64,000 nucleotides of DNA from an uncultured Arachnia sp. (GTDB taxonomy: Bacteria; Actinomycetota; Actinomycetes; Propionibacteriales; Propionibacteriaceae): positions 1 to 64,000 of the forward strand of contig CAKUBE010000005.1 of assembly GCA_934636715.1 (NCBI GenBank), read 5' to 3'. Both the position numbers and the translations under genes were made by a program. This document shows positions 8,864 to 17,700 of this stretch, one piece after another. Below the pieces are notes generated by a model. The model was not told the origin of the DNA and ran no database searches. It worked only from the letters and a program-made list of their open reading frames with translations. The first letter of the stretch is position 1. Each line of letters opens with the position of its first letter.

Positions 8864-8891
8864 ACCATATGGGGTCACCGCTGGTTGACAA
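8864..8891 (-). promoter_or_regulatory. Probable leaderless promoter of pair 2
   Basis: Minus strand: TTGTCA (8886-8891), 16-nt spacer, TATGGT (8864-8869), then 6 nt to the ATG at 8857. This is the best -35/-10 combination in the array. The -35 box is the centre of the palindrome at 8877-8899, so a protein bound there would block it. Confidence 0.6.
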
Positions 8892-8899
8892 CCAGCGGT
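8877..8899. repeat. Perfect 10-bp inverted repeat with 3-nt spacer
   Basis: ACCGCTGGTT / AACCAGCGGT around GAC. It overlaps the pair 2 promoter and may be an operator. The same 12 bases ACCGCTGGTTGA recur at 41191-41202 in a REP-like intergenic repeat, so it may instead be a repeat remnant. Confidence 0.6.
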
Positions 8900-9022
8900 G
8901 GATGGCTCAACGAGCGGTCCGCGCCTTAACGAGCGGGGACCACGGTTGCCGCGTCCAGCAGAGGACCGCCAAACCAGACCGTCCCCGTCGGCAACGGGGA
9001 GCAAGTCCTTGAACCGGCTGCC

Positions 9023-9949
9023 TCAGCTAGTGCCGCGTGTCGGCAACTGGGGTGCGTGGCCGCCGAGGAGGAACGGGGCCGAGCGCGGTGAGGGAAGGTA
9101 GTACAAGGCCAGCCGAGACAGCAGCTTCGCGACCTTCTCTCGTGCCGCGGCGCGCTCGCCCTCTGTCGAGGAGTCACGGGCGAGCGCGGCGGCCTTGATC
9201 GCCTGCCGGGCCGTGCGGCGGGCCGTCAACGGGAGATGGCTGAGTCCGAGGCGCTCGGCGTTCGCGCGGGCCGTGTCGAACGCGAGCGCGACCTCTCGGG
9301 CCAAGGCGTCGAGGGCCGCGCCGTCGAGACGGTGCTCCTGGGCCTGCTCGAGGTCCGCGCCGTCGAGATGGGCCTCCTGGTCCTGCCAGCGCATCAGGTG
9401 CAGCTGGAACTCCTTCGACTCAGGCACGGCGTTGTCGAACAGCGCCGAGTTCTCGATCCGGTACGCGATGTCGCTCAGCAGCGCGCCATAGGTCTCCTTC
9501 ACGGCGTCAACGCGCTGGCGCGCGACGTCGGGGTTCACCGCGCCGACCGGGGCCTCGACCGCGCCGAGGATGTACGAATGGACGCTCAGCTTCGGACCGT
9601 GCAGTTCGCGTAGACCTGGGTACAGGTCCTCGGTGGTGAGCCCGTTCGGCAGCCGGAGCCGCGCCGATCCGGCAGGCCAGCCGACCCCGACGATCGGCGT
9701 GATCTTGCCGATGGTCACGATCCGCAGCCGGTCGCGCGCGAAGTGCGCCAGGGTCCGGTACCGCGGAACCAGGGCCGTCTCCGAGGAGCCGCCGCTGATG
9801 GGGGCGTGCCGGACGCTGACCTGGCCGGCCTTGTCGGAGCAGTCGAGCACGAACGGCGCCAGCGGGCCGGTGAGGAACGCCGACGACACGACGACAGCTC
9901 GACCGGCCAGCTCGCCCATCGTTGTCTGCGGGGTGATGCGCAGCGTCAT
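9023..9949 (-). CDS. ALYYLP-domain soluble paralogue, pair 1 downstream gene
   Basis: Protein of 308 residues with no clear membrane segment. The N-terminal half (1-140) has no obvious match to the pair 2/3 downstream proteins. The C-terminal domain has TYGALLSDIAYRIENSALFD near 163, an inserted charged stretch (about 185-210, rich in Gln, Glu and Asp, containing the repeated DGADLEQA/DGAALDAL) and then RLALYYLPSPRSAP. ATG at 9949 overlaps the partner stop as ATGA. The 165 bp downstream hold the palindrome and promoter of pair 2. Confidence 0.87.
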   Translation of the reverse strand: MTLRITPQTTMGELAGRAVVVSSAFLTGPLAPFVLDCSDKAGQVSVRHAPISGGSSETALVPRYRTLAHFARDRLRIVTIGKITPIVGVGWPAGSARLRLPNGLTTEDLYPGLRELHGPKLSVHSYILGAVEAPVGAVNPDVARQRVDAVKETYGALLSDIAYRIENSALFDNAVPESKEFQLHLMRWQDQEAHLDGADLEQAQEHRLDGAALDALAREVALAFDTARANAERLGLSHLPLTARRTARQAIKAAALARDSSTEGERAAAREKVAKLLSRLALYYLPSPRSAPFLLGGHAPQLPTRGTS

Positions 9950-11535
9950 GGCGCCGGCCCCAACTGCGGCCGCGCCTCGCCGATCATCCGCTGCACGTCC
10001 CGGGGACCGGGCAGGTAGTGCAGCGAGATGCCGTCGAGGAGGCGGGCGAGCTGCGTGGCTGCGGCCTCGCGCTCACCGGCGGTGGCCGCATGGACCGCGA
10101 GCTGCGCGGCCTTCGCGGCGCGCTCGGCCCGGGAGCGCGCCGTCCGAGGCAGGTGTGCGAGCCCAACGGCCTCGGCATGCTGCCGCGCGGTGTCGAACGC
10201 GAGCCGCAACTCCATCGCCAACCGCTCCAGCGTCGACGGCGCGCCGCGCGGGCTCTCGTCCTCCCAGCGCATGAGCAACAGCGAGAACTCCCTGGTCAGC
10301 GGCACGGTGTCGTCGAACAGCGCGGAGCTCTCGATCCGGTAGACGATGTCCGCGCGCAGCTCGCCGTACTCCTCCTTCACCGCGTCCACGCGGGCTCGGG
10401 CCGCGGAGGGCGCGGGTCGCGCGACGGCGGGGGCATCCGGCTGAGTGAACGCCAACATGCGCGTGGCGAGCTCGTGTTCCTGGTAGCCGACGCTCGGGTC
10501 GTCCTCGCGCGGCACCCAGGTAGCCGTCCGCCGGCGCACCCCAGTCGCCCAGACGGGCGCGGGCACGACGAGCACGTGCGCGGCGACCAGGCGCAGGTGG
10601 CGGTCGCAGAAGTCGTTCAGCCGGGTACTCGGGTCGAGGGTCTTCGTGTGCACGCCGTCGGTGCTGCCGAGGCGGGCGTAGGTCAGGACCGCCGCGCGGT
10701 GCTCCCAGCGGCGGGCGTCCCCGCGCGCGACGTCGATCACCATGGGCGCGTCCGCATGCACCGATTCCGGCCAGACGAGGACCGTCACGCCGAGGAGCAG
10801 CGACAGCGGGGCGTCCGGCGAGACGACCGACCAACGCGGAGGCCCCATGGGCGAGTTGATCGACCGTGTAGGCCCACCGGCGGCGTCGACGGTGTGGTCG
10901 CCGCCGACGAGCGAGTCCAGCGGGGCGATTCGCGCCTCGATCTCGTCGGCCCGCAGTCGCCGGTAGGTGTCCATCACGCCCACGCCGGTGAGGGCTCGCA
11001 CCAGCCAGAGCATCCCCAGCACGAGGAGCAGCGTCCCCATGATCACCAAGGGGGCCCACCAGAGGGCCGCCAGGAGATCGAGCGCCGTCCCGGGTTCGTC
11101 CCACGCCATCAGTCCGCCGAACCCCACGATGCCGACGGTCCATGCCCAGAACCGCCAGCTGTGCACGGCCATGGCGAGGAGCTCCCAGAGGGAGCCGCCG
11201 AGTTCAGGCCAGTTGACCAGCGGCCTGCGGTCGCGCCGACCCCAAGAGATGGGCACGCCGACGGCCGCGGCCGTCGGCGTGATCGGGGTCGCCTCCTGGA
11301 GCCAGTCGCCGAGGGAGACGATTGGCGCGCAGCGCGCCGTCCGCTGCTTCGGCATCGTGTACCGGTCGAGCGGGAGCAGCGACCACCACACCGTCGCCGT
11401 GTCACCCTTGAGCGAGCGAACCTGGAGGAGGAGTTGGCGGGACCGGCCGTCGGCGTCGGTGCCCAGCACGACGACGCCCTCGTCGACGAGCGTCTCCATC
11501 GGCCGCGCCAGCGAGATGGTCGGCCAGGATGTCAT
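9946..11535 (-). CDS. ALYYLP-domain membrane paralogue, pair 1 upstream gene (long form)
   Basis: Longest family member, 529 residues. N-terminal domain (1-110, begins MTSWPTISLARPMETLV), two hydrophobic segments (about 116-144 and 150-180), and an extra region of about 180 residues (190-370) found in no other member, followed by the C-terminal domain (EYGELRADIVYRIESSALFD near 399, LDGISLHYLPGPRDV). The last motif is changed: ISLHYLP replaces LALYYLP. ATG at 11535 lies 28 bp after the helicase stop and 6 nt after TAGAAT, so it may be both co-transcribed with the helicase and independently started. Confidence 0.87.
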   Translation of the reverse strand: MTSWPTISLARPMETLVDEGVVVLGTDADGRSRQLLLQVRSLKGDTATVWWSLLPLDRYTMPKQRTARCAPIVSLGDWLQEATPITPTAAAVGVPISWGRRDRRPLVNWPELGGSLWELLAMAVHSWRFWAWTVGIVGFGGLMAWDEPGTALDLLAALWWAPLVIMGTLLLVLGMLWLVRALTGVGVMDTYRRLRADEIEARIAPLDSLVGGDHTVDAAGGPTRSINSPMGPPRWSVVSPDAPLSLLLGVTVLVWPESVHADAPMVIDVARGDARRWEHRAAVLTYARLGSTDGVHTKTLDPSTRLNDFCDRHLRLVAAHVLVVPAPVWATGVRRRTATWVPREDDPSVGYQEHELATRMLAFTQPDAPAVARPAPSAARARVDAVKEEYGELRADIVYRIESSALFDDTVPLTREFSLLLMRWEDESPRGAPSTLERLAMELRLAFDTARQHAEAVGLAHLPRTARSRAERAAKAAQLAVHAATAGEREAAATQLARLLDGISLHYLPGPRDVQRMIGEARPQLGPAP

Positions 11536-11541
11536 AGGCCA

Positions 11542-11547
11542 ATTCTA
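11542..11547 (-). promoter_or_regulatory. -10-like hexamer TAGAAT before pair 1
   Basis: TAGAAT on the minus strand (5 of 6 matches to TATAAT) ends 6 nt before the ATG at 11535. It lies in the 28-bp gap after the helicase gene. The -35 region, inside the helicase gene, is weak. Confidence 0.45.
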
Positions 11548-11563
11548 TGGGAGGACGGTGACG

Positions 11564-13315
11564 TTATCCCCGAAGCCAGGAGCGGATGGCGCGGACGCGC
11601 TCCTCGACCTGCGCCTGGCTTGCCTTCGCCAGCGACGGGCCGCCGCACTCGCGGCGGAGATCGGCATGCACGTGGCTGTGCGGGACGCCCTTGAGGCCCG
11701 CGTACTGGCTGACCAGCGAGTTGAGCTCCTTGCGCTTCGACGCCAGCGCGCGGTGCAGCGCGACCTCCGGCTCCACCCTGCGGTCGTCGCGCTCCCGCCG
11801 GCGCAGCTGGCGGCGCTGGCGTTCGGCAAGGAGGACGCTGACCTGGCTGGGCTCCAGCAGCCCCGGGAGGCCGAGGTAGTCCGCCTCGTCGGCCGACGTC
11901 GGCTCGGCGTGCATACCGAAGGCCTGCGCGTCGAAGAGGACGTGGTCGAACGTCGCCTGGGAGTCCAGCGCCTCGAACTCGCCCAGCAGGTCGTCGGCAC
12001 CGTTCTCCTGCCGGTTCGCCTGCTCCATCTCCGCCTCGGACTCGGCCCAGAGGTCGCCGTCGTCGTTCTTGGGGCGGCCGAGGACGTGGTCGCGCTGCTT
12101 CTCGATGGTGGCGGCGTGGCCGAGCAGCACAGGGACGGTAGGGAGGAACACGGTGGCGACCTCGCCCCGGCGGCGGCTACGGACGAAACGCCCGACGGCC
12201 TGGGCGAAGAACAGCGGTGTCGAGGTGGCCGTCGCGTAGACGCCGACGGCGAGCCTCGGCACGTCGACGCCCTCCGACACCATGCGCACGGCGACCATCC
12301 ACCGCTCCTCGGAGCCGGAGAACTCGTCGATCCGGCCGCTGGCCTTGCCGTCGTCGGACAGCACGACGCAGGGCTTGACGCCGGTGATCTCGGCCAGCAG
12401 CTTGGCGTAGGCCCGCGCCGTCGTCTGGTTGGTGGCGATGACGAGGCCGCCGGCGTCGGGGACGTGGCGGCGGACCTCCGTGAGGCGCTGGTCGGCGGCG
12501 CGGAGGACCGCGGACACCCACTCGCCGGTGGGGGAGAGCGCCGTACGCCAGGCCGCGGCGGTGAGGTCCTTGGTCATGGGGACGCCGAGGTCGGCGGCCA
12601 GCTCGTCGCCGGCACGCGTGCGCCAGCGCATGGGACCGCCGTAGTTCATGAAGAGCACCGGGCGCACGACGTGGTCGGCGAGGGCCTCGGCGTAGCCGTA
12701 GGTGTAGTCCGCGCGGGACTGCTTCACGCCCGGCGCCAGCTCGTCGTAGGCGACGAACGGGATGGGGTTGTCGTCGGAGCGGAACGGCGTGCCGGTCAGC
12801 GCGAGGCGCCGCGTGGCGGGCGAGAACGCGTAGGTGACCGCCTCGCCCCAGCTCTTCGAGTCGCCGGCGTGGTGGATCTCATCGAAGATGACGAGCACGT
12901 CCTTCGAGTGGCAGAGGGCCTCGTAGACGTAGCTGCGGGCCGCGACGCCCGCGTAGGTGACGGCCGAGCCGTCGTACTCCTTCGCCCGGCCCCGCCGCGT
13001 CGAGCCGTCGGTTCCCGGGTCCAGCTGGATGCCCACGCGCGCGGCCGCGTCGGCCCACTGCACCTTCAGATGCTCGGTGGGGGTGACGACGACGATGCGG
13101 CGGATGGTCCGCGAGCGCAGCAGGCCCAGCGCCACGCGCAGCGCGAAGGTGGTCTTGCCGGCGCCCGGGGTGGCGACGCAGAGGAAGTCGCGGGGCTGGT
13201 CGCGCTCGTACAGATCGAGGGCCTCCTGCTGCCACGCGCGCAGCGAGCTGGCGGTGCCCCACGCCGCGCGCTGGGGAAACGCGGGGGACAGGTGCTCAAG
13301 GGCTGACGACGACAC
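11564..13315 (-). CDS. DEAD/DEAH-box (superfamily 2) helicase
   Basis: Protein of 583 residues from GTG 13315 (VSSSALEHLSP); upstream codons in frame lack family similarity. RecA-like domain 1 has RAWQQEAL (Q-motif-like), Walker A ATPGAGKTT, Walker B DEIHH and motif III LTGTPFR. Domain 2 has ATNQTTARAYAKLLA, a VRMVSEGVDVPR motif V and QAVGRFVRSR motif VI. The layout resembles the XPB/Ssl2-like helicases common in actinobacteria. A basic, Arg-rich C-terminus (about 500-583) may bind nucleic acid. The role is not known; close linkage to the paralogue array suggests, but does not show, joint function. Confidence 0.92.
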   Translation of the reverse strand: MSSSALEHLSPAFPQRAAWGTASSLRAWQQEALDLYERDQPRDFLCVATPGAGKTTFALRVALGLLRSRTIRRIVVVTPTEHLKVQWADAAARVGIQLDPGTDGSTRRGRAKEYDGSAVTYAGVAARSYVYEALCHSKDVLVIFDEIHHAGDSKSWGEAVTYAFSPATRRLALTGTPFRSDDNPIPFVAYDELAPGVKQSRADYTYGYAEALADHVVRPVLFMNYGGPMRWRTRAGDELAADLGVPMTKDLTAAAWRTALSPTGEWVSAVLRAADQRLTEVRRHVPDAGGLVIATNQTTARAYAKLLAEITGVKPCVVLSDDGKASGRIDEFSGSEERWMVAVRMVSEGVDVPRLAVGVYATATSTPLFFAQAVGRFVRSRRRGEVATVFLPTVPVLLGHAATIEKQRDHVLGRPKNDDGDLWAESEAEMEQANRQENGADDLLGEFEALDSQATFDHVLFDAQAFGMHAEPTSADEADYLGLPGLLEPSQVSVLLAERQRRQLRRRERDDRRVEPEVALHRALASKRKELNSLVSQYAGLKGVPHSHVHADLRRECGGPSLAKASQAQVEERVRAIRSWLRG

Positions 13316-13390
13316 GGGGCGCCACTCTAGACCGCGCCACCGACCAAATTCCACACCCGAACTCCACCGCTGTTGTTTCGGTAGGCGGAG

Positions 13391-13464
13391 CGTGCACAGA
13401 TCTCTGTATGTGTGGAGGAAGGCGTATATAGCGCTACGTCGACGCATACAGAGATTTGTGCACG
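13391..13464. repeat. Long hairpin element A (20-bp arms)
   Basis: Arms at 13391-13410 and 13445-13464 pair over 20 bases, the only non-Watson-Crick pair being G:T at 13399/13456. The 34-nt loop is AT-richer than its surroundings. It sits between the divergent helicase and NUDIX genes. The arm core GCACAGATCTCTGTATG resembles GCACAGACCTGCGTAGG of the element at 36915-36992. Confidence 0.75.
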
Positions 13465-13504
13465 GCCGGGCGAGGTGAAGGGCCACCCGCTCGCCCGTAC
13501 CGAG

Positions 13505-13510
13505 TAGCCT
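13505..13510 (+). promoter_or_regulatory. -10-like hexamer TAGCCT before the NUDIX gene
   Basis: TAGCCT ends 6 nt before the ATG at 13517 and no Shine-Dalgarno sequence is present, so a leaderless transcript is likely. Confidence 0.45.
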
Positions 13511-13516
13511 CGCCCC

Positions 13517-14062
13517 ATGGCTGCATCCGACGACCCGCTCCCGGGCGAGGGCTGGGTCATCGGCCCTGACGGCCTGCCGCGCCGCGACGCCGCCCGCGTC
13601 CTGCTTTTCGACGCCGACGGTCGCCTCTTGCTTGTCAACGCGCACGACGCGCAGAACCCCGGACGCAGCTGGTGGTTCACCGTCGGCGGCGGCATCGACG
13701 ATGGTGAGACCGCCCGGGCCGCCGCTGCCCGCGAGGTGCGCGAGGAGACCGGCCTGGAACTCGATCCCGAGTCGTTCGTCGGGCCGGTCGCGGTGCGCAG
13801 CTCGGTGTTCGACTTCTTCGCCCGGTCCGTGCGCCAGGACGAGGAGTACTTCGTCGCCCGGCTCGACCGCGCGCCGGGAGCGCTCGACACCGCAGGCTGG
13901 ACTGACGTGGAGCGCGCCTTCATGGACGGCGTCGCGTGGCTCGCCCCCGAGGAGATCGCCGCGCTCGACGTGGAAGTTTTCCCCACCGAGCTGCCCGAGC
14001 TCCTCGACTGGCTCGCCGACGGCTGGGACGGCGCCGTCCGTCGCCTGGGCGACGCCGGTTGA
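13517..14062 (+). CDS. NUDIX hydrolase
   Basis: Protein of 181 residues. A complete Nudix box runs from Gly58 to Leu80 (Gly58, Glu64, Arg72, Glu73, Glu76, Glu77, Gly79 all in place), so it should bind a divalent metal and hydrolyse a nucleoside-diphosphate-linked substrate; which one is not evident. The N-terminal GPDGLPRRDAARVLLFD strand leads into the fold and a C-terminal Leu/Glu-rich helix (160-175) follows. It stands alone between the divergent helicase and the convergent lacI gene, with no operon partner. Confidence 0.92.
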   Translation: MAASDDPLPGEGWVIGPDGLPRRDAARVLLFDADGRLLLVNAHDAQNPGRSWWFTVGGGIDDGETARAAAAREVREETGLELDPESFVGPVAVRSSVFDFFARSVRQDEEYFVARLDRAPGALDTAGWTDVERAFMDGVAWLAPEEIAALDVEVFPTELPELLDWLADGWDGAVRRLGDAG

Positions 14063-14090
14063 GCCGGGATGGGCGCCTCCGACATGCCTC

Positions 14091-15125
14091 TCAGCGGGTG
14101 GGCGGCGGCCCCGTGCTCGCCCTGACCAGCAGCTTGGTGGGCAGCACCACCCGGGGGATGGTGGGGCCCGCGTGGCCGGACAGCTGCTCGGCGAGCACCC
14201 GCACGAGCTCGCGGCCGAGGCGCTCGTAGTCGAGGCTCACGGTGGTCAGCGGCGGGTGGCTGAACTCGCTGAGCGGGATGTCGTCGAAGCCGACGACGGA
14301 GACGTCGTCGGGCACGCTCAACCCGGCCTCGTGCAACGCCCTGATCAGGCCGAATGCCATCTCGTCGTTGGCGCAGAAGACCGCCGTGACGGAGGGATCC
14401 TCGGCCAGCGTGCGCCCGAGTTCGTAGCCCGAGTTCGGGGTCCAGTCGCCGATGAGCGGCTCAGGGGCCGCGATCCCCGCGGCGGCCAGGCGGCGCCGCC
14501 ACGTCGCCATCCGGACCGTCGCCGGGTGCGCGTCCGGGGAACCCGCGATGTGGTGGACCGTGCGGTGGCCGAGCCCCAGCAGGTGCGTCACCGCGTCCTC
14601 GGTGCCGTGGGCCTCGTTGCAGACGACCGACGGATAGTGCCCAGCCAGCCGCGAGTCGGCGACGACGACGGGAAGGCTAGGGGGCAGGGGGAGCGCGTCG
14701 GCCGTCGTGTGCCCGGCGCGGACCATGACGAGCCCGTCGAGGGCGGTGTTGGAGAGGCGGTGGGTCGCCTTGCGCAACTCCTCCGGGTCCGGCTCGGGCA
14801 CCTCGACGAGACTGACGGAGTAACCGCGCTCCTGGGCTGCCGTCGCGACGGCAGCCGCGGTCACGCCGTCGCCAGTGCGCGAGAGCCGCTGGGTGACGAT
14901 CCCGATGCTCTCGACTGTGCCGACGCGCAGGGCGCGGGCCGCGCGGTTCGGGGTGTACCCGAGCTCCGTCATGGCTTTCAGGACGCGCTCCCTCGTGGCG
15001 GGGCGCACGGAGGGCGACCCGGTCGAGACGCGGGAGACGGTCTGGGCCGAGACCCCGGCCAGGGCGGCGACGTCCCCGATGGACGGCACCCTCGGCCGGC
15101 CGGTGCGTCGCTGCGTGCTCGCCAT
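14091..15125 (-). CDS. LacI-family repressor of the beta-galactoside operon
   Basis: Protein of 344 residues. The N-terminal helix-turn-helix ([19 protein letters not shown], about 16-34) with the hinge helix [10 protein letters not shown] is followed by a periplasmic-binding-like effector domain ([61 protein letters not shown]). It is divergent from the sugar-uptake operon that starts at 15370. Two related palindromic sites, one in its own promoter and one in the operon promoter, support local repression relieved by a sugar. The start ATG at 15125 is preceded by TAGCAT at 6 nt, so the mRNA is probably leaderless. Confidence 0.93.
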   Translation of the reverse strand: MASTQRRTGRPRVPSIGDVAALAGVSAQTVSRVSTGSPSVRPATRERVLKAMTELGYTPNRAARALRVGTVESIGIVTQRLSRTGDGVTAAAVATAAQERGYSVSLVEVPEPDPEELRKATHRLSNTALDGLVMVRAGHTTADALPLPPSLPVVVADSRLAGHYPSVVCNEAHGTEDAVTHLLGLGHRTVHHIAGSPDAHPATVRMATWRRRLAAAGIAAPEPLIGDWTPNSGYELGRTLAEDPSVTAVFCANDEMAFGLIRALHEAGLSVPDDVSVVGFDDIPLSEFSHPPLTTVSLDYERLGRELVRVLAEQLSGHAGPTIPRVVLPTKLLVRASTGPPPTR

Positions 15126-15131
15126 GATGCG

Positions 15132-15137
15132 ATGCTA
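15132..15137 (-). promoter_or_regulatory. -10-like hexamer TAGCAT of lacI
   Basis: TAGCAT on the minus strand, 6 nt before the ATG at 15125. The operator-like site at 15148-15163 covers the expected -35 region. Confidence 0.45.
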
Positions 15138-15147
15138 GTCGCCCCCT

Positions 15148-15163
15148 GTGGCAACGTCACCAC
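15148..15163. promoter_or_regulatory. LacI-type operator, proximal to lacI
   Basis: GTGGCAACGTCACCAC is an imperfect palindrome centred on CG, the usual centre of LacI-family sites. It shares TGGCAACGT with the site at 15250-15265. Autorepression is inferred from its position. Confidence 0.5.
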
Positions 15164-15237
15164 CTTTCGCGCTCCAGGGCCGTCGTAGCCGAATCGTTAC
15201 CGATCGGGGAGCAGGTTTCTCTTGCGTCGGGGCGCGC

Positions 15238-15266
15238 TTGGTGGTTCGCTTGGCAACGTAAACAAT
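15238..15266 (+). promoter_or_regulatory. Promoter of the beta-galactoside operon
   Basis: TTGGTG (15238-15243), 17-nt spacer, AACAAT (15261-15266). The mRNA would have a leader of about 95 nt before the ATG at 15370, which has its own AGGAGG. Confidence 0.5.
15250..15265. promoter_or_regulatory. LacI-type operator over the operon promoter
   Basis: TTGGCAACGTAAACAA, a CG-centred imperfect palindrome, overlaps the spacer and -10 box, a position where a bound repressor would exclude RNA polymerase. Confidence 0.5.
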
Positions 15267-15369
15267 CGGGGGGCGGATCGCGGCGACAGGGGTGTCGCAG
15301 CGCGGCCGTCGCTTGGTTTCCGGGCGCCGATCCGCTTTCGGCAGATGGTTTCAACAGGAGGACCGTTCA

Positions 15370-16689
15370 ATGAAGAAGACGAAGTTGGCCAAGCTCACGG
15401 CTGCGAGCCTGCTGGCCGTTTCGGTAGCGCTAACCGCCTGCGGTGGCGACAACGGAGGCACCCCCGGAAGTGGGGGCAACACAGGCGGAGGCGGCGGTGA
15501 CCAGACCCTCACCGTGTGGACGTGGGATCCCGCGTTCAACATCTTCGCCATGCAGGAGGCGGAGAAGATCTACCAGAAGGACCACCCCGACTTCAAGCTC
15601 GACATCCAGGAGACCCCCTGGGACGACCTGCAGACCAAGCTCACGACGATCGCCCAGTCGCAGTCGTGGAACGAGCTGCCCGACATCTTCCTGATGCAGA
15701 ACAACGCGTACCAGAAGAACGTCATCAACTACCCGGACCTGGTGCAGCCGCTGACGGACTCGGGCGTGACCTGGGACGAGTTCCCGGAGAGCGTGAGGGC
15801 GTACTCCACGATCGACGGCGTCAACTACGGCGTCCCCTTCGATGCGGGCACCGCGATCTCGGCGCTGCGGACCGACATCATCTCCGAGGCGGGCCTCACC
15901 ACCGCGGACTTCACCGACATCACGTGGGACAAGTACATCGAGCTCGGAAAGCAGGTCAAGGAGAAGACCGGCAAGGCTATGCTGTCCGGCACGGCCGGCT
16001 CTTCGGACATGATCATGATGATGCTGCAGAGCTCGGGCGCGAGCCTGTTCGATGACCAGGGCAACCCGACGATCGTCGACAACGCCACGCTCAACACCGC
16101 GGTCGAGACCTACGTGAAGCTCGTCAAGGAGGGCGTCTACGTCGAGGTCAACTCGTGGGACGAGTACGTCGGCGGGTTCGTCAACGGCAACATCGCGGGC
16201 GTGGTCAACGGCATCTGGGTCGTCGCCACCATGCAGACCGCCGAGGATCAGGCAGGAAAGTGGGAGGTCACCAACGTGCCGAAGCTCGACGGTGTCGCTG
16301 GTGCGACGAACTACACCGCCAACGGCGGCTCCTCGTGGGCGATCAGCCAGACGGGCGACTTCGACCTGGCCGCGGACTTCCTGAAGTCCACGTTCGCCGG
16401 CTCGACCGAGCTGTACGACATCATCCTCCCGAAGGCCGGAGCGGTCGCCAACTGGATCCCGGCCGGCAGCTCGGCGGTCTACAAGGAGCCCCAGCCGTTC
16501 TTCAGCGACCAGCCCATCTTCGAGATGGTCGTCGACTTCGGCTCCAAGGTCCCCGCGAACAACACCGGCGCCTATTACTACGAGGCGCGTGACGCGGTGA
16601 GCGCGGCCCTGACGAAGGTCATCAGTGGCACGGACATGGCGACGGCGCTGGCCGAAGCCCAGAGCACGGTCGAGTTCGCGATGCAGTGA
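15370..16689 (+). CDS. Sugar ABC transporter, substrate-binding lipoprotein
   Basis: Protein of 439 residues. The ATG at 15370 follows AGGAGG (15356-15361) at good distance and begins a lipoprotein signal (MKKTKLAKLTAASLLAVSVA, lipobox LTAC), then a Gly/Asn-rich linker (about 25-43). The rest is a cluster-B extracellular solute-binding fold (TVWTWDPAFN, WDDLQTKLTTIAQS, YGVPFDAGTAI, NGGSSWAIS). It would capture an oligosaccharide outside the membrane and hand it to the two permeases that follow. No ATPase gene is in the operon, so a shared MsiK-type ATPase encoded elsewhere is expected. Confidence 0.95.
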   Translation: MKKTKLAKLTAASLLAVSVALTACGGDNGGTPGSGGNTGGGGGDQTLTVWTWDPAFNIFAMQEAEKIYQKDHPDFKLDIQETPWDDLQTKLTTIAQSQSWNELPDIFLMQNNAYQKNVINYPDLVQPLTDSGVTWDEFPESVRAYSTIDGVNYGVPFDAGTAISALRTDIISEAGLTTADFTDITWDKYIELGKQVKEKTGKAMLSGTAGSSDMIMMMLQSSGASLFDDQGNPTIVDNATLNTAVETYVKLVKEGVYVEVNSWDEYVGGFVNGNIAGVVNGIWVVATMQTAEDQAGKWEVTNVPKLDGVAGATNYTANGGSSWAISQTGDFDLAADFLKSTFAGSTELYDIILPKAGAVANWIPAGSSAVYKEPQPFFSDQPIFEMVVDFGSKVPANNTGAYYYEARDAVSAALTKVISGTDMATALAEAQSTVEFAMQ

Positions 16690-16760
16690 CTCGATGGGGT
16701 GCGGGTCGGGAGCTACGGCTCCCGGCCCGCACCCCTTCCCTTCGACGAAAGGAGACACGC

Positions 16761-17700
16761 GTGTCGACGACGACCGCTCAAGAGGGTGCCGGGGCGCAGG
16801 TGAGCACGCCCGGCCCGCGAAAGCGACGGATGCTTCCGTCGCAGCGCCACAACCTGACCGGCTGGGTCTTCCTGATCCCCGCCGCCCTGCTCATCCTGAT
16901 CACCAGCTTCTGGCCGATGTTCGAGGCGTTCCTGCTCTCGATGCAGACGGGCAGGGGCACGCGCCTGAACTGGGCGGAGCCGCTGTGGTACAACTACGCC
17001 CGGCTCTTCCAGGACGAGACCTTCAAGCTCACGCTCGGCAACACGTTCGTCTACCTGATCATCCAGGTGCCGATCATGCTGGTCCTTGCGCTGGTGCTCG
17101 CGAACCTGCTGAACAACCCGAACCTGCGCTGGAAGTCGTTCTGGCGCACCGCGATCTTCCTGCCGTGCGCGGTGTCGCTGGTGTCCTACTCGCTGGTGTT
17201 CCGCACGCTGTTCGCCACCGACGGCTTCGTCAACGACGTGCTGAGTGGCCTGGGCCTCATCGGGGAGCCGATCAACTGGCTCGGTCAGACTGGCACCGCC
17301 CGCTTCGTCCTCATCCTCGGCCTGGTCTGGCGCTGGACCGGCTACAACATGGTGTTCTACCTCGCGGCGCTGCAGAACATCGACCACTCGAGCATCGAGG
17401 CGGCCCGGGTTGACGGCGCCAACTCGTGGCGGACGTTCTGGCACGTGACCGTCCCGCAGCTCCGACCGATGATCTTGCTCACGGCGATCATGTCCACAAA
17501 CGGAACGCTGCAGCTGTTCGACGAGTCGTTCAACCTGACCCGCGGCGGGCCCGCGTACACGACGATGACGATGTCGCACTACCTTTTCGAGGTGTCGTTC
17601 CAGAGGAACCCGAACATCGGGTACGGCTCGGCGCTCTCCTACGTGATCTTGATCCTCGTCGCCATCCTGGCGCTCATTCAGATGAAGGTGGGTGACAAGC

